A program made the position numbers and the translations under genes. From NCBI RefSeq assembly GCF_000143415.4, contig NW_003314293.1:284957-348956 (forward strand): a stretch of 64,000 nt of DNA. Direction: 5' to 3'. The notes beneath the pieces were generated by a model. It did not search any database. It saw only the letters and a list, made by a program, of their open reading frames with translations, and had not been told where the DNA came from. Position 1 is the first letter of the stretch, and every line of letters starts with the position of its first letter. Positions 47,377 to 58,851 of the stretch are shown piece by piece. The DNA comes from Selaginella moellendorffii. Taxonomy: Eukaryota > Streptophyta > Lycopodiopsida > Selaginellales > Selaginellaceae.

Positions 47377-48080
47377 GGGGAAGGAGAAAGGCTTTGGTGA
47401 AAGAAGCCAAAGTGGTGGTGATGGAGAGCAACAATAGCGCTGGTTGAACTTCTGGATAGCCATGGCAAGAATTGGCATTGGAGTGAAGAGGCTCTAGTCC
47501 TTATTCTATGTTCACTCATCTTGGTGTTTTCACTCCACATTTTTGGTGCACTGTCTAAGAACAAAGAGTAGCATGGAAAGTGAGAAGAGTGAGTGCTAGA
47601 TAGGCCAGGTTACCTTCCGAAGTCAAAGGCCATCTTGTTCCTATGCAAGAAAAATGTTGGATAGTGGGGATGCTATAAAAGAAATCAGACTATTAAACTA
47701 GCAAGTAAGAAGAAAAAAGGGATGAAGAGAAAAAATCCAAAAAATAACCAAAATATAGTGGTTTATGAGGTTCTAGAGTGAGCAGAGCACAATTATTAAG
47801 GGCTAGGACATCAAAATCTTTGGGTTTTTCTTTGTTTTAAATTAACCATGATTAACTAGTGAAGACTATGAATAATTTGTGTGAAGGAGAAGAGAAAGGC
47901 TTTGGGGAAAGAAGTAGAAATGGTGTTAAAAAGCAACATTAATGCTAGTGCTGTTGGGAAGGCCGAAGAAGATGAAGCTCCTAATGGCTATGGCAAGGAT
48001 TAGCACAGGAGCAAGAGGACTCTAGTTCTTAAATGGCATGCCTTCTATGCTTCTTGGGTGGTGTTGGAGTTTTCACTCTC
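47377..48080. repeat. Diverged tandem duplication
   Basis: 47377-47535 and about 47881-48075 share GGAGAAAGGCTTTGG..GAAAGAAG, AGCAACA.TA..GCT, CTATGGCAAG.ATT and AGAGG.CTCTAGT.CTT, then GTTTTCACTC. A diverged direct duplication of about 160-190 bp, function unknown. Confidence 0.55.
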
Positions 48081-50852
48081 ATAAAAATCATCTACTTTTG
48101 AATTTTTTTAAAAGATTTTAAGACTATTAAAGATATTTAAATTAAAATCTGAATTTTTCTTTTCTTGATGTGAGGTTATGAAATAGTGTTTGGACAATAT
48201 GAACTAAACTAAAAATTCAAAATAATTGAGAATAAATTAAATTTTTTATAGGAATTTTATATAATGATTTGGCAACAATAATGCTTGGTTTACTTTTGGT
48301 TTGGGTTTTTATATTTTTCTACACAAATAAAAGTTATTTAATATACATGTTTTAATTTTAATTTATAATTTTTGTTCTCAATAATTTTTCTATTTCTTGT
48401 TGTTTCTTTTTTTTTTATCCTTCTTTTTCCTAAGGTTCTTATTAGTCTTTTTTGAGGTTTTCTATTATATTTGATATTTGTTATTCTTCTCTAACCCATC
48501 TTCTGATTTATATAATAATGCAATATACGATTTATATAATGTGAAACTTTCATAGCTAAGCTTCACCGCTGATGATTTACAAGAAGTTGTTACATGTCAG
48601 AGCACTGAATCATGGATGAGCAAAGGGCACTCATAAGATCCATGGATGCCATGGAGTTTACCGGGGACTTGTTGTCGGTGGAAAAGGAGCTGGGTTTGGG
48701 AGGCCAAGCACCAAAGTGACGGTCTTTTGTTCACTTGCAAGTCGCCCTGAGTCCTGAGGGAGGCCCTCGACTTTGAGCTTCCGGAAGGAGGTGGAAGAGG
48801 AAGCAGAGTACTCACAAAACTCTCCAAAAGCAGGGTGTGGTTCAACTTGTGGATTTTTCAAGGACAAGGATTAGTATTACGGAGCTGTGCCAGTGCTTCC
48901 AACAAGACGTTTGGTGAGAAGAAGAGGCTGAGTGAGCATGAGCCAGCCGTGGTGACCAAGAAGGTGGCCAGTTGCATGACATAGGCATAGCTCAGAGAGA
49001 AGACTGCCAACATCCTCCTAGGGCTTGAGGAGAAGTTGTTTGACAGGCACCAGAAGAAATCTTTGCCACCTTTGTCCAGATAAAATAAGTCTTGTGGGAA
49101 ATGAGAATAAAAATCTGGCTTAATCAAAATAAAGTTGACACAAACCCAAAAGAATGTGCATTTCTTGGCCAGGGGCGGTCGCCCATCTCCTGCTCCCTCT
49201 AGAAGAATTCGTATGAAACCTCTCTACTTCCTAAGCTTTTTTGCATCATTTAGGAGAGGAGGCAGCGCACACCCAGGGAGAATGCCCGGAGATTTCGTGG
49301 CCATGCTGAGCACCATGGGGAGAACATGTCGGGACGTTTCAAACCAGAAGCGGGAAGAAATCTTTGCCACCTTTGTCCTGATTCTTTATGTATGTTTTGT
49401 ATAATACTTTTCTCTTTTTAGTTATTATTTATCTTTATGTTCCGACAATAGTTTGTTAATGAAAGCAGTATACTCTAGCTTAAACACCTTTAAAATTATA
49501 CATGCTTTATATTTTGTGCCCTTTTACTAATTCCTATAAACAAAGGATGGACAATTAACATTACACACTGAGATTAAAAAATATTCTAGATAATGCCTGA
49601 ATATTTCGGGTCTATAACAAGGAATAGTATTCCCTTATGTATCTCGTGCTTGTCAAAGTTTGCCAAAGCATATAAAAATTAGTGAATTAACTTGAAATTC
49701 ATAATTCTAAACATTTTTAAAATTTAGACAGGTTCTTGTTTGTTTGCTGGGAGGGAATGCTTTTAAGTGATAGCATATGTTTTTTTTTAATCGTTGTTTT
49801 AATTTGACTTATTAACATTATTCTTCTGATTTAATTATATTGTTAGAGACAGGCAATAGAGACAATGAGAACATGCAGGCTTTGGTTTATCAAATCTGTG
49901 GCATTACATGCAGTGCCTGGCATTCAGGGCACACCCCAACTGTCCATCATCAGTTGACCGGAGATTTTCAAATTTTTTTGAGAACCAATGTGCCCTCTTA
50001 TGAGTAGTGTGTGTGTGCACGAAAATTCATACACCTGTACCCTCAGCGTGTACAGGTACACATACCCACTTTCTGTCGTATTGTACCACTACCGCGTACA
50101 GAATACCGCAGCAAACATGATTTCACCTTGCCGTACATATTCTCAGATACACCCCCGTACGGCCGCTGGAATTGTGCCCATGCCGACACGATCAATCACT
50201 GCCTTCCGTGGCAACTCAGGCTTTCGCGAGAGCTGTCCAAACACATAAACAAGAAGAAAAACTTCACTCACTCGTGTTCTTCCTGTAACATATACATTTT
50301 GTTCATCCTTCGAAATCCATATACTTACAGTTCTCTCATCTTTCGCGTGCTCGCTTCGTCTCGATAGCGATGCCTCCAATCAATCCATTCCTTCTCCTTC
50401 CTCTTTGTATTTTGTTGTGAAACCCATCGTCTTCTCTTGGCATTGTTTTCGCTTTCATTTTCTTGCTCTCCCTCCCAGCCCTTGGTTTCGATCAATCGTC
50501 GCGAGGAGCTCAAAGTCTTTGATTATCTCCATCAACTTTGCTGCGCCTCGAGGAGACATGGTCACTATCTTGTGCTGAAATCCTGTCCCTCACGAGGCAC
50601 TATTTAGTTTAAGTGCCGTTCTCCTTTTCGCTTAAGAACCCTATCCTTTTTCTTTTCTCTTGTGCGTAAGTCCCAGTTTGCTGCTAATCTCTCCGTCTCT
50701 GTTGATCGATCACAATCTCTCCACGGTCAAATCGCTCTCTCAAATCGCGGTATTGGGTCTCCAGTCCGCGGCACTGCGAAGATCCCAGCTACTTGGAGCA
50801 AGAAATTTACTTCTCGAAAGAGAGAAAAGGAGGAAAGGAAAGGGAAAAAAAT
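48081..50852. other. Intergenic DNA; upstream region of the small acylated-protein gene
   Basis: 48.1-48.6 kb and 49.4-50.0 kb are AT-rich and empty. 48.6-49.4 kb is GC-balanced with broken frames and a short direct repeat (AGAAATCTTTGCCACCTTTG, 49048-49072 region and 49357-49376). 50.6-50.85 kb is likely promoter and leader of the next gene. Confidence 0.4.
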
Positions 50853-51194
50853 ATGGGAAATTCGTGCTTTGGCGTGGCAAAGGATCGCAATCCCAAATCC
50901 AGCGGCCATCGAATTCACCGCAGCAGGTCCTCGTCGTCAATCGATTCGTGTTCTTCTTCCTCGTCGGGGGATAGGATCAAAAGGCACAACCTCGTGAGGG
51001 ATGGATTGGAGCCTTCTGGCGAGTCAGGATGGGGTCCCCCGATTCGGCTCGTTATCTCGAAGGAGCAAGTCGATGAAATCGTCTCCGGCGCGTATCATCC
51101 GTCCAAGATCGATTACTTGGACCATTTGGTGACGACGATGCTCCGGGAAGAACTCAAGAAGCTTGGAGCAACGGCAACAGCAACAGCACGATGA
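50853..51194 (+). CDS. Small protein with N-terminal myristoylation/palmitoylation signature, 113 aa
   Basis: Starts MGNSCFGVAKDR: Gly2 followed by Asn-Ser and Cys5 fits N-myristoylation plus S-acylation, so membrane association is likely (inference). A basic, Ser-rich linker follows (HRIHRSRSSSSIDSCSSSSS, about 19-38). The C-terminal half is structured-looking: WGPPIRLVISKEQVDEIVSG (60-79), then YHPSKIDYLDHLVTTMLREELKKL. The PIRLVISKEQ segment recalls small plant proteins with V/I-x-ISKEEL motifs, but I do not recognise the family. ATG 50853 is chosen because it gives the acylation motif; an upstream in-frame start at 50793 would bury it. The stop is TGA at 51192-51194. GC-rich coding sequence and typical codon use support a real gene. 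Confidence 0.7.
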   Translation: MGNSCFGVAKDRNPKSSGHRIHRSRSSSSIDSCSSSSSGDRIKRHNLVRDGLEPSGESGWGPPIRLVISKEQVDEIVSGAYHPSKIDYLDHLVTTMLREELKKLGATATATAR

Positions 51195-52122
51195 AAAGGA
51201 GATAGAGTTTTTTCATGCTGGTCAGAGTGTCAGCTAGCTCTAGCCAGCCAGTCGGAAGAACACACTTTTTTGGTTTTTCTGGATACCTTGTAGTTCTTTT
51301 TTTTCCACCCCATCCAATCAATTGCGATGTCCATAATCATGACAAGAAAATCTGTATACTGTGTCTCTCTGACTCTGTTCTTATTGCTTGACTCTTGAGC
51401 CCATTGCTTTCCAAAAAGGAGCCGGCCAATGCAAAGTAAATAAATCCCCACTTCACTCGCGGTGACTTTGAGTGCACAGAATGGAGACAAGGTAGAGATT
51501 CATGTAGCATGGTAAAAAACTGCCACAGATTTGAATAGTTAAACAAGCTCTTACAGCTGCTTTACTTGGATAGTGAAGGCACTGGTGTCACAGTGGTGTG
51601 AAAAAAGGGACTAGAAAAATGTCAATCTATCTATTTATCCTTTTTACAGGAAAAAAAGAATTCAATGTTAGACATTAGGTTAAAAGTTAGCTTGTACTTA
51701 GAAATAAAACTATAATCTAATATATCATCAAAACTAATATATTACCCTTTCTTTTCACAAGTTATGTCTATAATTTTATTTTTACTTTTTATTTTTATCC
51801 TATTGAGAATTTTTGTAAATGAATTTATCCATTATAAAAATATATAAAAAAACACTAAAAATAAAGAATAATATGTGTGACAATAGGATTCAAACTAAAA
51901 GATGTTGAGACAGTCAAAATTATCATTATTAAAATATTATAATTACGTCAATAAATAACTAATATAGAGGCAAATAAAAAATATATAAATAAATAAAATT
52001 ATATTTTAGTCAAATTAGAAATAACATAAAGTTATATTCTCAATTTAACATTAAATAAATATTTATATTTATATTGTATATATTTTTTATTCAAGTTTGT
52101 TTATTTATTTTTAATTTATATT

Positions 52123-52158
<36 letters not shown>

Positions 52159-52259
52159 TTATAACAGTATAATTAAATAAAAATTATTACTCTAACCATT
52201 GATAAAATTTTTATATAAGAAAAGTTTATTTTTTATTTATCTTAAATAATATTAATTTA
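51195..52259. other. AT-rich intergenic DNA
   Basis: Very AT-rich, with a (TA)n tract at about 52117-52148 followed by (GA)4. No gene seen. It forms the left flank of the nested retrotransposon. Confidence 0.55.
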
Positions 52260-52265
52260 GAACTA

Positions 52266-52407
52266 TGAGGTCCAAGTGTACAGCTACTAATATTAGCATA
52301 ATGATTGGTTTCAATCTAGACCACTCACTCCTGTATATAAGCTAGGGTTTTTAGATTAATTGATATGTACATTTTAATATTCTATTTCTATATTCCATGC
52401 AATCACA
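52266..52407 (+). repeat. 5' LTR of family A element
   Basis: 142 bp, shorter than the 211-bp right LTR because internal AT-rich blocks are deleted. Carries CTGTATATAAGCTAGGG (TATA region). Confidence 0.7.
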
Positions 52408-53322
52408 TTAATGGAGATGAAGAGTAACTTTGATTGTCATTGAGAAGTATTCTGATTTGGGGTTTTGATTTAGATCTAACTTTTACATTATCTAGATCTC
52501 CCTTTCCTTATAATTTTTTCAATTTTTTATCTATTGCTTTTTCCTTTTTCATTCATCTTTATGGTAAAGCAATAACTTCTTCCTCCTTTGACTTTAGAAT
52601 AGTAGTTGGTGTAATTCCTTGATGCTATGTGGTTATAATTGAACAATCAGACTCAATAGCATTCATAGTGTATGGTACATCTCCTCCTGCTTTTAATGCC
52701 AATCCTCGTGTTCGACTAAATTTTTTCCCTAGGAGTCCTAGGGATGATATATATTATTAGTTTGATCACTTTACGGTGATTGCCACATATCATTCTTGAG
52801 ATGATGCTTAGTATTTATATGAGTTTCCCATGTATCTCCAAGGGATGACTGTCGTGAATATGACTTCGGGTATCAAAAGTTACCTATCAGCCAGTCCTTA
52901 TGGACATTCTTTCCTTACTACCACGATGGTAAGAGGTTGGTATTGTTGGACCCTTTATCAATCCCTCTTTATAAGACTTTGCATTTGTACTTGGCCGGAC
53001 AAGCATAAGGAAGGAATTCCTAAGTGTTTATTTAGCCTAATTTAGGAATTCGTAAGTGTTTATTCTTCTTGTGCTTGTTATGAAGTGAGTTACGTCTTGT
53101 TATAGATGGATTTATAGAGGATCGATTAGATGATCACTTGTTGAGTATAACTTTGTTATGCTTGGCTTTTGTTGATGCAGACATGCTCTTCATTAGCTTT
53201 GCAATATGAAGTTTAGCTTATGGATATATTGAGGAGGATATTGTCAGTTATACCATGATTTCTTCTTTAGCACTGAAATTAGTTCATGTGAGACTCGTGA
53301 TCATTGTTAAGCAAGACTTGGC

Positions 53323-54022
53323 TATTGTAGCGCACGTGGTTTTTACCCTTTATCCTATGGTGATTTACTATAGGATAACACCACAAAGCGGAACCTAAAC
53401 CCTCTTTATGCCACGTGACAGATGCCACGTGTCACATGCCATGTGTCCAAAGGACAGTGGTGTGGAACCCGAGTTTCAGGACCTTGGGCCACTGAAAGAA
53501 GGAATGGTGCCAAACTCCCAAGCATGGAGCTAAGGAGTGACAGAACCGAACCACGGAGCAACTCTCGAGCATATAGCCCAAGGAGCGAAGGGACAGGAGC
53601 CCAGAGTGACTTGGAACAGTCCTAGAGCAACCAGTATCCTAATAGCATTTGGGACTGAAATGAGACTAACATAAAGGGCATGATAGCGAGGGTGTTTGGC
53701 AGACACGATAAGTTATCATCCAGCGATATTGAGGGACTAATCTCAATACAGAAGGGTTCTTGTCACTAGCCAGTGCAAGACAAAACGAGATGGGAACTCC
53801 TTACCAGGCTAAGTATGCTTAGCTAATAGTACGTAGGAATTCCGTCCTTATGCTCGTTCGGTCTAAGTACACTCGAAATGCCCAGTTAACTCCACTAGCA
53901 TAAGATGGGCTACCAAAGGGATCCAACTGTACCAACATTCTACCGTCATGGCAGTAATGAAAGAGTGTCTGTAAGGACTGGCCGATAAGTATCTTTCGAT
54001 ACCCGAAGTCACATTCACAACA
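53323..54022 (-). repeat. 3' LTR of inverted family B copy, 700 bp
   Basis: Minus strand runs TGTTGTGAATGTGAC to CTACAATA. It is preceded on the minus strand by the polypurine tract AGGGGGGAGAG (54023-54033). The 3' LTR at 57514-58659 is its diverged direct counterpart in opposite orientation. Confidence 0.8.
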
Positions 54023-54766
54023 CTCTCCCCCCTTAGGGAAGATCGACGTCCTCGTTGATGTATACCCGAGTCTAGCAAACCGTCAAGGAAATAACTCCGA
54101 AAGTTAATAGAAAGCACACTATGTGGGAAACACACCGACTTAAATGAGTTATGGAACGACTTCTTCTCTACGTCCAAAAACGTTGAGACTCAGACACCCT
54201 CCGGCCGTCACCGACAAGAAAATGACTAACGGAGTTAGCCACCCTTGCTGCACCGAGTACCACTCGGCTTACAAAGGAATGATACATCCTTGCCCGCAAG
54301 GACATAGGGAGAAGGCCAGAGGCCCAACTTCCCCTGAGCAAGAAATCAACCCCGTTGGGAAGATTTAGACAACTATTATAAACTGGCAGATTAAGTTGTT
54401 TACACGACCACGCCCTTTTTCAAAAGTGAGGCATCGAGAGAGAGGTAGGGACTTGTGATCAGTCTATAATAATTATCCCCATGGTTATGGATTGGACCCA
54501 TGCACTGAAGTGCCGAAGTGCCAAAGTTAGCTTGCCAAAACTGACCCAAGTACTAATGAACGAGAGAAATGACACTTTGATTTATAGAAATATATTACTT
54601 TATTAATTTGCAAGATTTATTACAAGGTTTACAAAAACTATTTTTTATTACTATTCTCATACTCTGTGACAAGCTCATGAGCATGTGTAAGATTCCTAAG
54701 AGGTTCCCAAGTTGATTCACAAGACATGTAACTTTTCCACTTAACTAGATATTCCTTCGCACGAGC

Positions 54767-55915
54767 CTATCTTTGAGACCGAGCATCCAAGATAACTTCA
54801 ACTTCATATTCTGGTTCACCGTCCACAACATCTGGTGGTGGACGAATCTGCCTGCATTGCGCAACATCCATAGTGTAAGGAGCCAAGGGATTGGCATGAA
54901 ATACATTATGAACATGGGACATCTCTGTAGGAAGATCCAATTGATAGGATACATCACCAATGTGTTTCAACACCCGATAAGGTTCAACATATCTCGGTAA
55001 CAGCTTCTGAGACAAAGATCCCTTAATGTTCAAGTTCCGGGAAGATAGCCACACTTGATCTCCCACTTGATAGGATACATCTCGACAATGTTGATCCTTA
55101 TCACGTCGATACCTATCATGAGCTTTGCCCATCGCCTCAGTAGCTCTAGACCAACTTTGGCGTAGCTGCTCCGCATAAGTCTCAATGGCCAGGACCAACA
55201 CTTCGGTCATTGGTTTCGGTACAACGATCTGTTGAGGAACCCCACGAGCATTCCCTTGCAGCATCTCCCATGGAGAACAACCTATAGCGTTGTGAAATGT
55301 GTTGTTATAACAAATTTCTACTGTGTCTAAATGCTCAACCCAGTCGCGTTGGTCCGCCGCGACATAGTACCGCAGATAATCCTCAACTTGAGCATTCACG
55401 CATTTGGTCTACCCATCAGTTTGAGGATGATAAGCCATACTAAACTTTAACTTGGTACCAAACAATTGGAATAGCATGCCCCAAAACTTTTCTGTAAACC
55501 TCAAATCTCTATCCGAGATCATCTCTTTGGGAAGACCACGAACTCACACTACTTCATGGAAAAAGAGCTTTGCTATTTGCTTCGCATTCATTGTTTTTAC
55601 AATTGGAACGAAGTGTGCAATCTTTGACAACCGATCCACAACCACCATCAAAGTATCATAACCCTTAAACTTCGGCAAACAAATGACAAAATCAAGTGTC
55701 ACACTCTGAAATGGCCATGCCGGTGCTGGAATGCATTGCAACTTCCCAACCTGCTTCTCAATTCTCCGCTTACATTATTGGCATATAGGGTAGGAACAGA
55801 TATAGTCCGCTACATCACCTTCCATACCAAACCAGAAAAATCCCTTTTTCAATGAAGCTAGAGTCTTTCGCTATCCACCATGTCCCACTACAGAAACATC
55901 ATGAAACTGTAGCGC
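54767..55915 (-). pseudogene. Integrase of inverted family B copy (gypsy)
   Basis: Minus strand from about 55910: an HHCC zinc-binding region (FHDVSVVGH, then ICSYPIC) with stops at two places; the core begins VTLDFVICLPKFKGYDTLMVV and VDRLSKIAHFVP; MISDRDLRF carries the second catalytic Asp; MAYHPQTDG follows, but the Glu-bearing segment is lost to a stop. From 55399 a 210-residue open stretch includes YNNTFHNAIGCSPWEML and a C-terminal DNA-binding region (YQVGDQVWLSSRNLNIKG, LPRYVEPYRVL, VHNVFHANPLAPY). It would insert element cDNA into the genome but is inactivated by at least three stops or changes. No clear chromodomain follows. Confidence 0.85.
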
Positions 55916-57513
55916 ACCTTATCTCTCTCCCCTTAAGCCAACTGGAAAAGGGGCAATTGCTTGATGAGAGAGCTTTTAGTGGCTATTTTATCCCCATTTA
56001 TCCCCCAAGGTTTCAAGCATCCATGGTGACAGTACATCTAAATTTCATTCTATGATCACATATGCTACAGCTATATGTTTCTTCAAGTTTTTGGTTCCTT
56101 GAGTTTTCATGCTTATAGTTCATTTGTTAGAAGTTGTTGGGAAAGGCATTTTGGCTCATTAGCTTCGATGTTGAAGTTAATAGTTGCATTTAGTAACCAT
56201 TGATGATGATTGACTATTATCTAGGGTAGTTGATTATTTTTATCAAAGGTTTTACTTGATTATTGTTGGTATAGAATGATTTGCCATTCTTTGGGAAGGT
56301 AAATTCTTTCTTCAATGATGATTATACCTCTTTTCATCGTTGGGATGATTGATATTCCTTCATGATAGTTAGTTGTTCTTTTTGATGGTTTATAGCTTTT
56401 CGCAATACCACATATTCTTTGTGGTTTGCTTTGGATTGGTTTTTTCAGTTTGAGACATCGATAGGATGTTGCTAACACTTGCTTGAGCAACTCTGGTTTC
56501 TTGGTATTATTGACCAGGATCTATTGAGATTGACTAATGCAATAGTTAATATGAATGAGTGTTTGTTGGTTTTCCCACATTCATTCTATTCTGTTGATTG
56601 TTGCTCAAATTAGCTTTGATAGATTAGGATGTTATTTCCTTCGGGTAATACATCTGTGAGCATTTTGCTTGCTAGTCGATGATACTTTGTGTTCTTTGAG
56701 TTGTCTTTCATAAATGGTTTGGCATACTTTCTACAATCTTTGGTAGTTAAGTTTTATCATAAAATTTCCTTGATGATACACTGGCTATTGAATTTGTTGG
56801 ATGGCAAATCCTATGTTTTCCAAACATGATGATCTTAGTGGTTTCTGTACTCTAATACTAGTTTATCAGATGATAACTTACTTGGAATACTTTTGTGTTT
56901 TAATCTAAGTTTTATTCCCTGATAATTAAGTCTCTCAGATATCATTATCTTTGACTTTGATATTGTCCATTTGTTGATCTTTGTGTTTGGGCCAAGATAG
57001 GCAGATTGGCTTTAGCACTTCGTGTGCATGGTGAAATCTTTAGTCATGGGGTAGCTTTTGTCGACTAGTCATATCACCCACCTCTGTGTCAATGTTCCTT
57101 ATTTCGTTAAAAGGGCATGACCGTGTAAACAACTCTAACTGCCTGTTTATAGTAGTCTATCTAAACTTTACTAACGGGTTTGGTTTCTTTGCTCTAAAGG
57201 GTTAGGGCCCCTGGCTTCTCTCTCTATGTCTATGCGGGCAGGGGTATATTACACTTTTGTAAGCTAGGTGACACCTAGAGCAGCAAGGGTGGCTAACTCC
57301 GTTGGTCATTTCTTTGTCTGTGATGGCCGGAAGGTGTCTGAGTGGGTAACACATCTGTGTTAGACAAAGAGGTTGCCTCATAACTCATTTAAGTTGGTGC
57401 ATTTCTCACATAGTGTGATCACTGTGAACTTTTTTCTAGAGTTATTTCCTTGGCAGTGGTTTAGACTTGAGTCTGCATCAATGAGGATGTCGATCTTCCC
57501 TAGGGGGGGAGAG

Positions 57514-58659
57514 TGTCGCAAATGTGATTTTCGAGTATCGAAAGTTACCTGTTGGCCAGACACTCTTTCCTTACTATCACGATGGCAAAAGGTTGGTATT
57601 GCTAGACCCTTTATCAGTCCCTCTTGTTCAAGTGTTAGTAAACTAGATTTTACATATGTACTTGGCCAGACGAGCATAAGGAAGGAATTTTTAAGTGTTT
57701 ATTTAACCAAGTATACTTGGCCCGGCTTGTTAGTTCTTTTTTGCTTTGTCTTGCACTAGTTTAACAAAAACTCTCGCGTATTAAGACTAATCCCTCAATA
57801 TCACTAGATGATAGCTTACTATGTTTGCCAAACACCCTCGCTATCATACCCTTTGTGTTAGTCTCATTCTGGTCCTAAATACTATTTATGGAAAGCATCC
57901 AGATTTGCTCATTTGGCATATCTACAGAATGTAGAAATTGAAATTGTCATGAACACAATGGTGTTCGTCTCGTGTCCAAATTTGCAATCTAAGGATATTC
58001 CATATTTAGTAAGTTTCGAGTTTGTCCCAGAGACTAACTCCTGATACTAAAGGAAGTTTGGGGTGAAAGCCTAAAGCATGTATTCCTTAAGGGGGGGGGG
58101 TTGGGGGGGGGGGTTATAGGGAGTTCTAAATGTATAGTAAGGATAGTGGGTAGGTTAGGCATGGCCAACCAACTTGAGGCATAGTTTAGCTCTTGCTTGT
58201 GTGCCTATCTTTGTTTTGTGTCTGGCTTGGGTATAAGCCCAAGCTCCACACCATGCTAGCTAGTGGAGTAGCTATGTCCTTACATTAGGCCACTGGTATG
58301 CTGAAATAGTGCCAAACTCCGTTTGGCTTCGTTTTGCATGCTGGTTCTGGCATTGGGATGCTGGATGCTCTAAGACTGTTCCAAGTCACTCTATGCTTTT
58401 GTCCCTTTGCTCCTTATGTTATATGCTCAGAAGTCATTCCGTGCTCTAGTGCCATTGCTCATTAGCTTTATGCTTGGGAGTTTGGCACCGTTCCTTTGTT
58501 CAGTGGCCCAAGGCCCTAAAACATAGGTTCCAGGCCACTGTCCTTTAGACATGTGGCATGTGACACTTGTGGTATATGGAGGGTTTAGGTTCTGCTTCAT
58601 GGTTATTCTATGGTAAGTCACCATGGGATAAAGAGTAAAAAACCACGTGTGCTACAACA
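57514..58659 (+). repeat. 3' LTR of outer family B copy, with a 470-bp insertion
   Basis: Aligns with the 700-bp B LTR except for 57890-58361, which is foreign and includes family C LTR text (AAAGCATGTATTCC, poly-G, then AGTTCTAAATGTATAGTAAGG). Ends GCTACAACA. Confidence 0.7.
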
Positions 58660-58851
58660 GCACTTCAATGGTATAATAGTTTGAGTGTAGCCACTCTTGA
58701 GAATTGGAGCATTCTCCCAAATATTTTTAAATGTGCATTTAGACATATTGACAATTGTGATGATGCCTTCCAATAATTGCATTGTTTTTATCAAGGGCCA
58801 TATGAGTTAATGATGCAATTTAGCATTTGTTTTTGAAGCCTCTTACTTTTG

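Larger units (their letters stand above)
52850..58659 (+). mobile_element. Gypsy family B element inserted in family A gag
   Basis: Starts TGTCGTGAATATGAC at 52850 and ends GCTACAACA at 58659. Left LTR is truncated (about 52850-53060). The 3' LTR is at 57514-58659, with a polypurine tract (AGGGGGGAGAG-like) at 57502-57513. Family A sequence on both sides (..CTCCAAGGGATGAC | GCACTTCAATGGTATAATAG) aligns with the uninterrupted A copy at 63465-63495. Internal parts hold a second, inverted B copy (53323-55920) and unassigned decayed DNA (55921-57100). Confidence 0.7.
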
